DNA of 64,000 nt, from positions 48,897,414-48,961,413 of the forward strand of contig CM057230.1 of NCBI GenBank assembly GCA_029891385.1. The letters run 5' to 3'. Below the pieces are notes generated by a model that was not told the origin of the DNA, made no database searches, and worked only from the letters and a program-made list of their open reading frames with translations. This stretch comes from Erythroxylum novogranatense. Its lineage: Eukaryota; Streptophyta; Magnoliopsida; Malpighiales; Erythroxylaceae. The position numbers and the translations under genes were made by a program. This document shows, in pieces, positions 1 through 11,643 of this stretch (within the stretch, counting starts at the first letter, position 1; each line of letters starts with the position of its first letter).

Positions 1-1355
1 TGTAAGTGTTTTGAATTTGGTTTTGTGATGCTAGATGAATGGAAATTTAGGAAAGACTATTGTGTATGTTGTGTGCTGCCAATTGGGATTTTTTCCTCAA
101 GTAAATGTCTTGATAAATTTGTGGTTAAATTCTTGGTTAAATGGGATGGTTATTGATGTGGTATTGATGCTTGCATGAAAGGAGTAGAGTTTTGGTTGAA
201 ATCTGGAAAATGGAACTTGTGCATGTTTCAGTTATTTTTTTATAACTTTTGATGTGGTTATGCTATTGAGTTAAGGTTTGCTTTAAATTAAACTTGAGAA
301 GTATGGATAGAATTCCTATGAAGGAAGTTCTGCCCAATTGTGGCTTTAAGAGCTTTGAAATTGGCTCGAAATTTGAGATGTGTGTACTGGATGAATAGTA
401 TCTGGATCTTGGTTCCATTATTGGCAACCTGAAACTTTGAGAATTTTTCCAGGATAAAGGAGACAGATTTTGTGAAATTGGTATTACTGAAAGTTGAAGA
501 TTTATGTGTTATCTTTCCAACACCACTGAGTATGATATTTTTCGATGTGTAGGTTGTAAGTTATGGTCTGATAATACTCAGGTGGTAATTCAGTCCAAAA
601 TGTGTTTTGGTGTGCAAATGCTCTAAGGGCATAAGTTTTGTGCCTTTTGTATTCTGATATTTATTTGGGACTGTTAGGGGTGAAATTGACTCAAGTGATC
701 TTCTGGAAAATTGTAGAGGATTGTGGTACCTTTCTAACGAGGTATTTTATGCGAATTTTGGATGTAAGGATTATTAGATATGAATTTGTAAAGTTTTGGC
801 TATGGTTAGGTCATATGCTGTTTTAATACTATTTAGCAGGGCAACCACATTAATGGGTGGATTCGACCTAATTAGAGTTGGAATTTGCCTTGAAGTCCTT
901 CCTGAGAATTGTAGTAGATTGTCTAAGCTTTTTATTGCTATATGGTATGGAAATTTTTGCCAAGGGGATGTAGAATTATGAATGTTGAAAGATTGGGTTT
1001 TCGTTGAGAATAAATTGGGTAGGCTGAACACTTGTTTGAGAATTTGATTTGGTTAGAGATGGAATTAGCTTCTAAGTTATTCATGAAAGATATAGCATTT
1101 GTTTTGCTATTTTGATTGATATAAAATTTGGAATTTTTGGCTAAGGGGATGAAAAGTTATGATTTTTGGAAATCCTGATGCTGTTTAGTGTGAAGCTGAT
1201 CGATCAGTCACTTTGAGGGACTTTTTGACCTTTTTAGAGACCGAAATTGTTGTTAAGTCCTTCATGAAAATCGGAGATTGGTCTTTTATCTTTCCAACGG
1301 TACCAAGTTTGTAAAATTTGGAGTTCGGAGTCAAAAGTTATAAGCGTTAAAAGTT

Positions 1356-1500
1356 GGAAGGTCGGTCAGGCTGGCCGATCGGCCCGCGCGAGAGCTCACC
1401 CACGCAAGAGCTCGGCCAGCCCGGCGCTCGGTAGGTCGAGCGATGCGCGCGCACCGCTCGGCAAATTGGCCAAGCCGCATTTTTGTCGATGTTTCAGCCG
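1356..1500. repeat. GC-rich insert in the LTR variable site
   Basis: About 145 bp of GC-rich DNA (GGCCGATCGGCC, CCCGCGCGAG, GCGCGCGCACC) stand out from the AT-rich surroundings. The run follows directly after the anchor text 'tttccaacggtacc...ggagtcggag-like...caaaagttat'. In three other LTRs the same anchor is followed by unrelated repeats. The open frames here are products of high GC, not genes. Confidence 0.6.
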
Positions 1501-2344
1501 ACCGACCTCCTTTCACTCTTTTGAGCATAACTTCTTCGTCTGACCTCCGATCGACCCGATTTTTGAAACGTTGGATTCTTATGAAATTTTTCTATCTTTC
1601 CATACCAAATAGATCAGTTTTGACATTATATGGAGAAAGATCGACTCGATTAAAGTGAGCTGACCTGTGGAAAAAGTCTAAATATCATTTGGTATTTTGG
1701 AGATATCTTAAGCTATAGAGCTCAGATCGATCTGATTCTTCTTGCAAATGAAACTAGAGACATATATCTACAAGTTATATGAAGTAGACGATCCACAATT
1801 TAGTCTCTAAGACTTTCAAGCTCTGGACGGAAGTTAGATGTAGTGTTTAGTCTCGGTATTGTAACTGTCTGAACAGACTTCAGTATTTTGGAGATATTTT
1901 GAGTTATAGAGCTCCAATAGATCGGATTCTTGTTTCAAATGAAACTAGAGACATAGATCTACAAGTTATATGAAGGACCCGATTGGCAATTTAGCTTCTA
2001 AGATGTTCAACTTCTGGAGTGAAGTTACGTGCAGTGTTCAGTCTTGATTTAGTTTTGGTCCAAACGAAGTATCTAACAAACTTCAGTATTTTTGAGATAT
2101 TTTGAGATATAGAGCTCCGATCGATCTGATTCTTGAAGCGATGGATTTGTAAGACATAGAGAAACATCTTCTAGAAGAAATTTTTTCCAAATTGTTTTAT
2201 TTACCTGATCGAAATAAGAGACCAAAATGTCAGTTTTAAGGCAAAAAGGAAGGGCATTTTTGGAGCATCACTTAAAGGGTTAAGTTTATAGGCTTAAATG
2301 GAGGGGCATATGGGTCATTCCCCATTCATTAAATGAAACGGCAC

Positions 2345-2352
2345 TATAAAAG
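2345..2352 (+). promoter_or_regulatory. Probable TATA box of lineage A LTR
   Basis: TATAAAAG lies about 300 bp upstream of a consensus splice donor (GAG|GTGAGTGACC at 2646/2647), the same order as in the array LTRs. It would drive transcription to the right through the R/U5 part of this LTR. Confidence 0.5.
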
Positions 2353-2982
2353 CAAGTGGACTGTGCAAAACAGAAAAGAGAGAATAAAAGAAAAGAGAAG
2401 AGTCGAGAGCCTTCGGATGGGAGAAGAAGAAAGAAGAAAGAGTAAACTAGGTATTGATTTTTCTAAGCCCTTCAAGAGGGATTTTCATGGTGCTCAAGAA
2501 GAGAAAAATGTGGAGGATGATGAGAGCTTCCATCTAAGCCAAGAAATTCATTGATGGGTGAAAGATCAAGGGAATTTTAACTTGGATGAAGGAAAGAAAT
2601 AATGAAAAAATTGAGGCTTTGGATATGATTCAAGCATTGATATGAGGTGAGTGACCTAGACGGTACCTCAATTATTATGTGCTTAGAATTCTGTCTTTAT
2701 AAAACTGTGGTGAATAATGATGGGATTGTGATCGATTCAGAACTCCAGACCGAAAGTTCGGAATATTGTTATGATATGATATAGAAGTGTTATGGGAAAG
2801 TGAAATTGTGATGGTGTTTCTTTTTCCTGTGACAAATTATGAATCATTTATCCGTTTGTGGTAATTTGGAAAAAATTGTGGTTATTGAATACATAAATAA
2901 AGTGATAAATCGTGGTATATGAAGTTTATATAGGAATGCATGAACAGAAAATTGATAGTTGTGACCGGAGCAGCCATCGAAT

Positions 2983-3280
2983 AGAGCTTTTTAACTCAAT
3001 GATTAATGAGCCCCAAAAAGGGACAGTTTCAGAGCTTTTTAGCTCAACGATTAATGAGCCCCTAAAGGGAACAGTTTCAGAGCTTTTTAGCTCAACGATT
3101 AATGAGCCCCTAAAGGGGACAGTTTCAGAGCTTTTTAGCTCAACGATTAATGAGCCCCTAAAGGGGACAGTTTCAGAGCTTTTTAGCTCAATGATTAATG
3201 AGCCCCAAAAGGGGACAATTTCAGAGCCTGCAACTCAACGATAAATGTGCCCTTATAGGGACAATACAGGCGCTCAGTCA
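2983..3280 (+). repeat. 48-bp tandem repeat made of mini-hairpins
   Basis: About five to six units of 48 bp, each holding the hairpin GAGCT-TTTT-AGCTC, the linker AACGATTAATGA, the hairpin CCCC-TAAA-GGGG (or CCCC-AAAA-GGGG), and ACAGTTTC. Because 48 is a multiple of three, one frame reads as a 16-residue repeat (STINEPLKGTVSELFS). That is a by-product of the period rather than evidence of a protein. The same 13-nt hairpin theme recurs at 3481-3625 and in every complete lineage A LTR here. Confidence 0.85.
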
Positions 3281-3480
3281 CAACACTGTTATAAATTGGA
3301 AAAGGGTTACATACTGCTTTTGTTTGATATAGTTGATAGTTGATTGAATGCACTGCAAGTTGCCATCTGTTGATGTGATAACAGTTATAGGGTGTTTTTA
3401 TAACTGTGAGACTATGAGAACAGTGATATGCCTTGTGTTGTATGAACTATAATGGCTGTTGACCAGAGTTGTCACCGATC

Positions 3481-3625
3481 AGAGCTTCTAGCTCAACGTG
3501 TGAAGATGAGCTTGGAGCTCATGAGTGATTTAGAGCCTCAAGCTCAATGTATTAATGAGCCCTGTATCCACTATCGGATAAGGGACATATACTAATGAGC
3601 CCTCAAATGGGACAGTTAGGCACTT
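3481..3625 (+). repeat. Second hairpin cluster of the LTR
   Basis: Short inverted repeats follow one another: GAGCT-TCT-AGCTC, GAGCT-TGG-AGCTC, GAGC-CTCAA-GCTC, ATCC-ACTATC-GGAT and CCC-TCAAAT-GGG. Most are followed by AACG or AATG and ATTAATGAG. They continue the 2983-3280 block but are not copies of the same 48-bp unit. Confidence 0.7.
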
Positions 3626-4212
3626 AGTCACAGTAAAATGCTAATAGATGGAAAGTGTGTGAATGTGCAGTCTTGTGATAGTGCTTATTGAAATAAAATT
3701 TAAATGTATGTGAAATTTTGAACTGTGGTCAAATAGGCAACAGTGAGAAAATATGTTATATATATTGATATTATTGTTGCAATGACTGAGCGGACCATCA
3801 ATGATGGTCACTCATTGAGTTCGCAAAACTCACCCAAAATTTGTAATTAATTTTCAGGACTCAGAAGAATACCGCGTTAGGCCAACGAGAGTATATTTGC
3901 AGGATTCAAGTGAAGGATAGAAGTCGGGATCAGTTCGTGTCTGCATTGCATGTCTTTATTCATGTAATGAAATGTATAATTGTATTCGATAAATAGGCCC
4001 AAATGGCTATTGGAAATTGTGTATAATGAAATTGTATATGATTGAATGAGGACCCAACATGGGCATTGATTTCCGCATATATTGTTATGTGATATTGGAA
4101 AAAAAATGTGCCGACTACTGAATGAATGTTTTAGCACGCCACCCTCGTGGGGCACGGACTCGGATATCCCTGTCGATATCAGGTTCGGGTCGTGCGAGAG
4201 TGGGGTGTTACA

Positions 4213-5257
4213 AGGTGTGTATCATTAAAGTCATCCCCTTTTGTCCACATATTTATTTCCAACAATTCACAAATTTATACCTTACATGATGGATACTTTG
4301 ATCTCCATTAATCCTAGACGATATTCTTCTCTTTATCTTCGAATTCATTACTCATTATAACATCATCAACAATCTCAATCTATCCTCGATTGATCATTAT
4401 AAGCACTTTTATGTGTTTCTCTAGATCCTTTTAGATTTTAAACTATGGGAACTCTGACTAACAAATATCCACTAAGTCATAAATTGCTTCCTATATCATC
4501 TCCACACATATGTTACATATGTGCTCAATATTCTCACTTGTGATGATGATCCCACTATCAGATAGGTACTTACAATAACATTTCAACTTAATCTTTTGAA
4601 CTTGTACATGTGTCGCTATCATTCATCTCATCTTCCATTTATCCTTCTTTTCATCTTACATACGTATATTCACCATTGATTCAAAATTATAGATATATAA
4701 TCATCATAAAATTATGATCTTAATTCCACTAACACATTCTTATGGTGGATCGTAACTCTTGTCACAATAATCAAACAACCACTTTGGTTCCAATTTCATC
4801 TTCTTAAGATCATAACATTTTGTATTCTCATTACATTATACTTGTACACTTTAATCTAATCATTTCTACTTGTCTCCCTGTTTTCCTCAAACAATCCATG
4901 ATAATATATTCACATCCATATCATATTCAAAGGTATACCTTCATAGTATAATATTGATGTCATATTCAACAATGCGTCCCCTAGTACAAATATGTTGAAT
5001 CATCGTCTATCATATTTACCTATGTACTATTTCTCATTTCTAATTATCCACAACTTTCATTTTCTTATATCATGGAAAAGCATCATTTTCTCACTAATTC
5101 CATCAGGTCAAACTCTCAATAATTACACATGCATGTAACTTATACACATGCGTCTTAGACTAAAGATCAGTCACTGCTGTATGTTGAGACTGGTCAAATA
5201 AAATGCATTTAACTTAATACATATTTCCAAAATGCCTATGTAAGATCCTAATTCTGT
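4213..5257 (-). mobile_element. Internal region of a minus-strand lineage B element
   Basis: Read on the minus strand from 5257 leftwards, this follows a primer site and starts like the internal regions of the 40.8-64 kb array: CAGAATTAGGATCTTACAT, then AAATGCATTTTATTTG and TAGTCTAAGACGCATGTG, against the array's CAGAAGTACAATCTTACAT and TAGTCTAGTATATGAG. No gag or pol coding is recognisable in its ~1 kb. The right edge is the primer site. The left edge is the end of another LTR at 4212, so the element probably continues beyond the window. Confidence 0.55.
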
Positions 5258-5269
5258 GCTCTGATACCA
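5258..5269 (-). promoter_or_regulatory. Primer binding site, initiator tRNA-Met
   Basis: GCTCTGATACCA on the plus strand is TGGTATCAGAGC on the minus strand, complementary to the 3' end of plant initiator tRNA-Met. It lies 4 nt inside the LTR end at 5274, the expected place for priming minus-strand DNA synthesis. Confidence 0.85.
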
Positions 5270-5993
5270 TAACTGTTGGGCCCCGATTTTGGAACCCAAA
5301 TTTTTCTCTAAAAAGCATAAGGGCTGAGTGTGCGTATTACCTTGTAGGGTTGTTTCAATAAACTCTCATTAACCATCATTCTATATGGGTGGCGTGCCCA
5401 TACCAGTCAATTGTTAAAAAAGAACTCATTTCTCCTATTTCCGAACAGATTTTGGAAAACCTCAAATCAGAATTTCAATTTGTCTTCTCTAGAACATTTG
5501 TTCCCCATTGTCTTAAGTTTCTAATGACACCAAAATCATTCAATTTGGTGTAAAAATCTAAAAGTCATAGCCCACATATTTTTTGACTATTATTAAACTA
5601 AAACTGTACACTATACTCAACTTCTATCTAGAAATTGAAACTCTTAGAGTCCGAATTAAAATTCAATTTATTCAAAGTATTTGTATCTCTATGTCTCTAG
5701 TTGATTTAGAGACAAGAATCATCTCATTTGGAGCTCTACAGATCAAGATATCATCAAAATACTGAAGCATGTTTAGTAAAAATATCCAATTCATGCTCTT
5801 CCAATTGATAACCTTACTTTGATTCGATCAATCTTTTTCTAATTAATACCAAAAGCTATAAATTTTTATGGACAGATAGAAGAAATTGTTATGAATTCAA
5901 TACTTCAAAAATCAGATTATTTGAAGCTCTATAGAAGAAGTTATAACAAAAAGATCAAAGTATGTTCAGAAAATAGCCTTTTTTGACAAATAG

Positions 5994-6031
5994 GAATGTC
6001 GCGATCGTGCACATGCACGACCGCGACATTC
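5994..6031. repeat. 38-nt near-perfect palindrome in the LTR
   Basis: Two 18-nt arms (GAATGTCGCG...TGCA and its complement) flank a 2-nt centre, with 17 of 18 positions pairing. It contains TCGCGATCG and GTGCAC and is the only GC-rich patch in this LTR. On the minus strand it follows the anchor 'ttttggatcaaaagttatgg', the position that holds tandem repeats in sister LTRs. Confidence 0.8.
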
Positions 6032-8181
6032 GGGTGGACCTGTGACTCTTTCTTCTTTACCGACATCTCAAATTCAAACTTCCATAACTTTTGATCCAAA
6101 ACTCTAAAATTTACAAACTTTATATCAATGGAAACCTAAAAAAAAGATCTACAACTTTGATGAGAACATAAAAACAAAATTTGCCTCTATAAGGTTCTAA
6201 ATTTCAAAACAATAAAGTTGTCCTGAATGTCCCTCTTAAATAGCATCACAATGATCATATCTTTCAACTCCATTGTCCAAAAATTTCATACTTTATATTG
6301 CTGGAAAGATAAAAAGATAAGCTACAACTTTCATGAAGACAACTTTACCTAATTCTTCCTAAATTAATCCAATTTTTTCCTTGAAATCAGTACACAATTT
6401 TCACCGAAAGACTTGAAAATTTTCCCAAATTCACTTCCTCTAATGTAACTTCATTCGAACCATCCAACTACATTTCATCATTCATTCCTATTTTCTTATC
6501 CATAGCATCTCACTGATATGCAGCAACAACTCATATTCAAAATTTATCATCTTAAATTGATAACTTTCCCAAATATACCGAATTCTGACTTAAACTCATC
6601 CTTAATTAATTCGTATTTCAACTCCACCTCATCCATATACAAATTCACTTTGCAACTTAACAATCATCCATTCACAAATCTATATTTCATTAACATCATA
6701 AAATAAGAGTTTACAAAGCTTTAATGGCATTCTAAGCCACAATACATCAACAATATCAAAAATCTGAAATACAAAAGATACAAAACCCCATAATTCTCAG
6801 CATGTGTCTAAAGTCTTGTTTTTACATCAATCTAACTTAAAATATAAAATATGCATAATCGAACGAATGCCTTGACTCTCTTTCACCCGATCTCTTTCTC
6901 ATCACCTAGAGATGGGAATGAAAGGGGGCGAGCTTAAAGCTTGTGGGTAACAGTTTATAACAAAAAAATAAGCAAAACCTTTGAAATGTTCATTTGCTAA
7001 TACAAAGTTCTTATTAAATTCATCAAATTATCATTCTCAGTTTCATAACTGAAATTCACAAATTTTAAATCATGAATGCATCAAACTTGTCAACATCTCA
7101 TAGCACATAAACACATCAAAATGGTTTGGGTAAATCCATAAACATGACGAGCTACACATTTCCACATAATGGTCCAGTGTAGTCATAAACTTGAGGCACT
7201 ATCGTAATCTCACATAGTGGTTTTGCGTAGGTGTAAACTTGAGGGAGTCCATGAAGGAGCTCCGTATCACTGGCGGGCAGGCAGGAAAAGCCTTTAACTT
7301 GGTCAATGTGCACGCGATATTCTTGAATGGATTACACTAAACCCACATAACATGCAATTCATGAATGGGAAACCATTTGCCCAAATGGCACATTTTTTAA
7401 AACTTGTTTTTCATGAACATGAGATATTTTGAAAACTATTTCTGAAAACATGATTTCATAAACATTTATCTTTTCAAAAGAATCATTTTGAAAGTCTTTT
7501 CAAAAATCATCAACCCAATTCACATACCAAACACATAGCAAATTCTCAATTCATCCAAGAAGCACCAAATGCAACATTTATGATGTAATTTAAAAACATT
7601 AAATTTCCTTGATTCAAAGAAAACATTTATTGGCTTATTAATTCTATTATAAACGTATACTCACCTTGATTTCCTAGCTTGAAACTTTGCTAAAAAATGC
7701 CCTTACTCTTGCTCCTCCTGCCTCCTTTGATTTCCTTTATCAAAGACAAAATTCTCATGTCAATAGGGATTCAAATTGGAGAACCCATAAGACATATTCA
7801 CTAAAATTGATCCTAGAATCCTTAAACCCATACGTTTCTTAAGCTATATGCATCAAAACCCTTTCAAAAATCCAAAGATTAAAATCTTACTTACCTTGAA
7901 TCTTCACCAAATGAAGAGTTTGTTGGCTCTAATGGAAACTCTCATCATCTTCTATCTTTTTCCCTTCTTGAATAACTTCAAAATTAGTATTTAGGACCAA
8001 GAAAAATCAAAACCTAGCTTTTTCTTCTTTCTTTCCTCTCTTTTCCATCGAACTCTCTTCTTTCTCTCTTCTCTTTGTTTCTTTTCTCCCAATTTCGTTT
8101 TTGCTACTTCCTTAAAAAGCAAGCCATCACTTCTTATTTCAATTTTGTCATTAATGATTCTAAATTGTCCATTTTGCCCTT

Positions 8182-8190
8182 CCTTATATG
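8182..8190 (-). promoter_or_regulatory. Probable TATA box of lineage B LTR
   Basis: On the minus strand this reads CATATAAGG followed by AAGGGC. The same TATAAGGAAGG block occurs at 16666 and 33163 in the other lineage B LTRs, always a few hundred bases from the LTR start. Confidence 0.5.
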
Positions 8191-8918
8191 TCTTGTATCT
8201 TTTATCCTTAAGTGGTCTTCCAAAAATGCCCTTGAACATCCTTATTACCTCAGTACTTTAATTCAATTTTCCATTGTCACATAATCTTACTAACATTGAC
8301 ATAATAATAACTCCCAAAAATTAAATCCATTAGAACCTTAAAATTTATTTAAATTATGCTTAACTAGAGAAAAAAAAAATATGGGGGCCAACAGTATACG
8401 AAATACACAAGAAGGGGGGTTAAATTGTGTAATCTTTTTGAGAATATAAAACTTTTGATATTTCTTAAAAAAAATTCAACTATCAAGTGAATAACAAAGA
8501 TATTATACTAAAGTAGCTACGTATTTGAATCACAAATAAATTCTATCTACTTGTCTAGCAACAAGAAATTAAAGTGTAAGGTTAGAGAATAGATGCCACG
8601 ATTTTATACTGGTTCACCCCAAACCTTGGGCTATGTCAATTCCTTAGAGTTCGTCTGAGATTTCACTATACTCTTTAAAATTTACAAGTATTCTTTCTTC
8701 CCTTCTAGATCCTCTTCAGGCCTCTTACACAAAGTATTCTTTCTGCTATCTTAGCCTCTTCAGGCTCTTAGCCTTTTCTTTCTCTCACTTAGAAAGATAC
8801 TGTGAGCTTTTTGTTACAGTAGTGTTTGCTCTCTTGTATCGCGCTTTGAATACAGAATTTTTCTAAGTATGTAAAACTTGAAAACTCAAAACTTGTTTAG
8901 TTTTCGACTAGGACTGGT

Positions 8919-8926
8919 ATTTATAG
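8919..8926 (-). promoter_or_regulatory. TATA box of Copia-like LTR copy 1
   Basis: TATAAATA on the minus strand (GGCTATAAATACCAG), conserved at 31833-31840 in the second copy. Confidence 0.5.
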
Positions 8927-9054
8927 CCTATGTCTCCAACTACTTCTTGAAAACTGCTTCTTAATTCTTTTAGAAACCGTTATTTAGTTGAGTTCTGTAA
9001 CTAACTCCAACTAACTAACTGCCTAACATACTAGAGTATCTTTTTTTCTACATC

Positions 9055-9240
9055 GTCTGTGTTTTGCTTCTTCTACGATGACGTGTCGTCTGTGTTTTGC
9101 TTCTTCTATGTTTTGCTTCTTCTGTGATGACGTGTCGTCTGTGTTTTGTTTCTTCTGTGATGACGTGTCGTCTGTGTTTTGCTTCTTTTATGATGACGTG
9201 TCGTCTGTGTTTTGCTTCTTTTGTATTTTGTGCTTCATCT
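9055..9240. repeat. 33-bp minisatellite inside Copia-like LTR
   Basis: About five imperfect units of GATGACGTGTCGTCTGTGTTTTGCTTCTTCTGT type. The period is a multiple of three, so both strands show long low-complexity frames (EAKHRRHVI on the minus strand). No protein is inferred. The second LTR copy carries a different repeat at this place. Confidence 0.85.
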
Positions 9241-9362
9241 GGGATGACTATATGATACTTATATTTTTCTGCACACTTATCAAAATAGTTCATTTATTTC
9301 TAATATTATTATTATTTGATTGTCACCAAAATTAATATACGTGAAGTCTTCTTGACTTAACA

Positions 9363-10320
9363 ATCTTAAAGTTCCATTATGTAGGAATTTATTGAGGAAG
9401 TGGTAGGCCTTTGTAGGGAATTTAGGATCTCCATTTGCTGTTTGATAACTTTTAGTTTCTGGACACAACAGAATTGTTTAGTTCCTTGATAATTATATAT
9501 TGCACCTGTTTAGTTCCTTGATAATTATATATTGCACCTCTTATGCATACCTCCACAAACCTTAGAACATGTACTAGGAAGTTGTTGAATCTGAAGGGAC
9601 AGTGCTTGCTAACTTTTTGGAATAGGTTATCCATTATAAAGGGGGTATGATCTAAAAAAAGGGGGTCTTTGAATGTAGTAAGGTCGTCTAAGAAGGTTCT
9701 AAACCAAACATCATTTACCTGTGCTCTATCCAACTTTTTCCTGATGTGCCTATTAGAGTTTTGCTTATCGGACTAGGTAAAAGTATGACTGTTATACTTA
9801 AGATCTGTCACCCCTAGCTCCTCCACTGTGTCATTCAACTCAATAGAATAATTCTTTAGGAAGCCGTTTCCTTGTGCCTATGAGAGGTATAATATGGAGT
9901 TAAAATCTTCATATATTAGCCAAGGACAAGAGACAGTGTTACTGAATGAATTCAAGTTGTTCCATAGATCTCTTCTTTGGAATTGGAAGTTGCTTACATA
10001 GATGAAAGGTATGTTTATCTTGATGTGCTTCTGTAAGAAGAATATTTCCAAATGCATGGCTTGTTTATTTGAGTTTAATACATTCACCTTTAGTTCATCC
10101 TCCCTGTAGCATATTAAATTCTGCCTAATGTATGATGTTGACGATTGGTAGTCAAGTTCTAGTGGGATCCAAAAATGTTGAGTTTTGTTAAATTTTCAAG
10201 TCAGTCCTTGGTTTCTAGTAATCTAAATATGAGAGGCTTCTCCTTCAAAACAAAGTCCCTTAAAGCTAGTTATTTTTTAGTACAATTTATTCCACGTACA
10301 TTCCCCGCAATTATAGACAT
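9363..10320 (-). pseudogene. LINE ORF2 endonuclease domain, broken
   Basis: The minus-strand frame opens at ATG 10318-10320 with MSIIAGNVRGIN, then a stop, then LRDFVLKEKPL...LLETK, the usual start of a plant L1 endonuclease. Further on, SCPWLIYEDFNSIL (about 9890-9935) matches the DFN-containing active-site strand. RKKLDRAQVNDVWF near 9720-9740 and FLDHTPFIM match the late LDR...N and H motifs. The domain would nick the target DNA for target-primed reverse transcription. Stops and frame changes separate these motifs, and the frame is lost at 9363, so it cannot encode a full enzyme. Confidence 0.65.
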
Positions 10321-10323
10321 AGA

Positions 10324-11643
10324 TTAAAAGGTTTGGCTTTTGTTTCCCTTCCCTTTACCCCGCTTTGACCTCCTTGTCTCCACTGTTTGAAATTCATTAT
10401 TTGCTGCATTTTCTTTGAGAGCACCAGAACCTTTAGGAGTAATTGTGGTTTCAGATTGGATAGGGCTACTACTACTTACCTCTGAATCTCCTTCATCGCT
10501 TTGCGCAGTCACTTAGTTTATGGTTGGTAATATATGATCATTATTTGATTCAGTTTGAATGCCATGTGTTGTAATCATTACTTATGAATCTTGTTGTTCT
10601 CAATTACTTTCTAAATTATGTTCCTTTTCCTTTTGTATTCAAGGTAGTGGAAGAATTTGCATTGCCTCATTGTTTTGTCTTTCCTCCCTTTTAGACGGTA
10701 TAGTATCAACCTCCATTTGCAACATGGTGGCCTTGGTTGTCAAGGAAATGGGGTTTTCCAAAGTTTTCACTTCAGGTAATTTCATAAGTTCTTGTTAACT
10801 TCTTGTTTTAAACACCTTTCCCGTTACTTTCCAGATTTTGTTTTGGCTATTTGAAGATGGTTTCCATTGGTATGAAATTTTTATTGTATCTTCCCATAGC
10901 TTGTCTTCCTCTCCTAACCTCATAATTGAAATTTTTTCAGGGGAGTTTCTGGGTAATATTCACACTGATGCAAATTCTAGCATAACCAACTCACTTCTTC
11001 TTAGCTATGTGTTCATCTATGCACAACGAACTTCCAATGTAGCTAGATAGAGCTCCAAGCCCTTGGGTTGTCCAATATTTAAGAGGGATATTGTGGAAGT
11101 TAATCCAGAGTGGGATACTCTAGACTTTTAGAGTTTAAAGGTTCAAATGTGGCTACCAAGTTTGGTGGCTTCCGATATTCCAAGGTCCTTCCTCTATGAT
11201 TTTTTGGGTTTCTGCAATGGAGCTAAAGGTGAAGATGATCAAGTTCTCTTCAGAGAGAAGCACATTTACCAATCATCTTGACTTCCATTGCTTGTTTGTC
11301 CACTGGGAGAATAGAGGGAAAGGTGGCCTTTCTCTAAAGAATAAACCAACCATTGTTGATTCCCAAGCCTAGCTCCTTCTTTGAGGACTTCAATGTTTAG
11401 GCAAACCACTAGCCTTCCGTCCATATCCTTAGGAGGTGAGTAAGACATTGTTAAGGGGGATTCTTCTCCGACAACTTGCTTCCAAGATTTGGGAATAGTC
11501 ATTGGAGATATAGTTGTTTGAGTTGCTAAAATTGTTGATGAAGGTTTGGGTATAGAGGAGGTTGGAATTGTAGATAAGGGTTTGAGAATGGAGGAGGTTA
11601 GAATTGGAAAATCTAAAGTGGAAGGTGCTAAAGTGTTGATCAT
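10324..11643 (-). pseudogene. LINE ORF1 (gag-like, DUF4283 type), broken
   Basis: Minus-strand fragments match the ORF1 of plant L1 elements, an RNA-binding protein that packages the transcript. SWKQVVGEESPL and KDMDGRLVVCLNIEVLKEGARLG lie at 11390-11500. LWINFHNIPLKYWTTQGLG lies at 11048-11112, the conserved DUF4283/zinc-knuckle-associated stretch. A charged tail with RRSKRGKGKGNK lies at 10330-10350, just before ORF2. At least two frameshifts and several stops separate these pieces. The real start is unclear because the N-terminal part is low-complexity Ser/Thr/Pro-rich. Confidence 0.6.

Larger units (their letters stand above)
2647..3857 (+). other. Putative LTR intron
   Basis: The donor GAG|GTGAGTGACCTAG at 2647 matches the second donor of the array LTRs (CAG|GTGAGTAACCTAG). 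The acceptor TTAATTTTCAG|GACTC ends at 3857 and matches the array acceptor TTATTTTTCAG|GAATT. The hairpin-rich repeat block lies wholly inside. Splicing is inferred from conservation of both sites in diverged LTRs; no transcript data are available. Confidence 0.45.
1..4212 (+). mobile_element. Lineage A Gypsy-type LTR, left end outside window
   Basis: The right boundary is clear. The sequence ends in GGGGTGTTACA at 4212, and the last ~430 bp align by eye with the 3' ends of the array LTRs at 43704 and 48829: the ACTGAGCGGACCATCAATGATGG block, a TTTTCAG splice acceptor, and a final GGTTCGGGTC...GTGTTACA block. No matching TGTAACATCCC start is visible, so the LTR probably begins left of the window. 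It holds, in order, repeated degenerate blocks of the type 'gagatatagagctccgatcgatc', a GC-rich insert, a TATA box, a strong splice donor, a 48-bp tandem repeat and more hairpin modules. No primer site follows 4212, so this is a solo or 3' LTR. It may have inserted into the minus-strand element whose internal DNA lies at 4213-5257. Confidence 0.75.
5274..8393 (-). mobile_element. Lineage B 5' LTR (3.1 kb)
   Basis: On the plus strand it runs from TGTTGGGCCCC at 5274 to GGGGGCCAACA at 8393, a near-perfect terminal inverted repeat, with a primer site just outside 5274. This is therefore the 5' LTR of a minus-strand element. Reading the minus strand it has a TATAAGGAAGGG promoter block, splice-donor-like CAAG|GTAAGT near 7897 and AAG|GTGAGT near 7670, the block TGTTACCCACAAGCTTTAAGCTCGCCCCC near 6930, and the repeated 'agttgtagatct' sentences. 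The same blocks appear in the same order in the LTR at 16312-24132, so the two belong to one family. Confidence 0.8.
8394..9362 (-). mobile_element. Copia-like LTR, copy 1
   Basis: It shares both ends and most of its length with 31302-32382. Read on the minus strand it starts TGTTAAGTCAAGAAGACTTCACG, then TTTTGGTGACAATCAAATAAT. It has a tandem repeat, the TATA block GGCTATAAATACC, a GAAGAGG-rich leader, 'gaaccagtataaaat', and an end near CCCCCTTCTTGTGTATTTCG. The layout and about 1-kb length resemble LTRs of Sirevirus-type Copia elements; that clade is inferred from general similarity only. No internal region adjoins it, so it is a solo or truncated LTR. It cuts the LINE at 9363 and touches the lineage B LTR at 8393. 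Confidence 0.55.

Noticed and set aside
2912..3244. 110-codon frame with a 16-residue repeat
   Set aside because: It is the translation of a 48-bp hairpin repeat whose length happens to be a multiple of three; there is no conserved start and no homologous frame in other LTRs.
2983..3280. CRISPR-like array
   Set aside because: Repeats are contiguous with no unique spacers, and the setting is a plant LTR.
5258..5269. Part of a tRNA-Met gene
   Set aside because: Only the 12-nt complement of the tRNA 3' end is present, exactly where an LTR primer site is expected; no cloverleaf can be formed.
9048..9335. EAKHRRHVI-type repeat protein
   Set aside because: Product of the 33-bp minisatellite in a Copia-like LTR; the second LTR copy has a different repeat.
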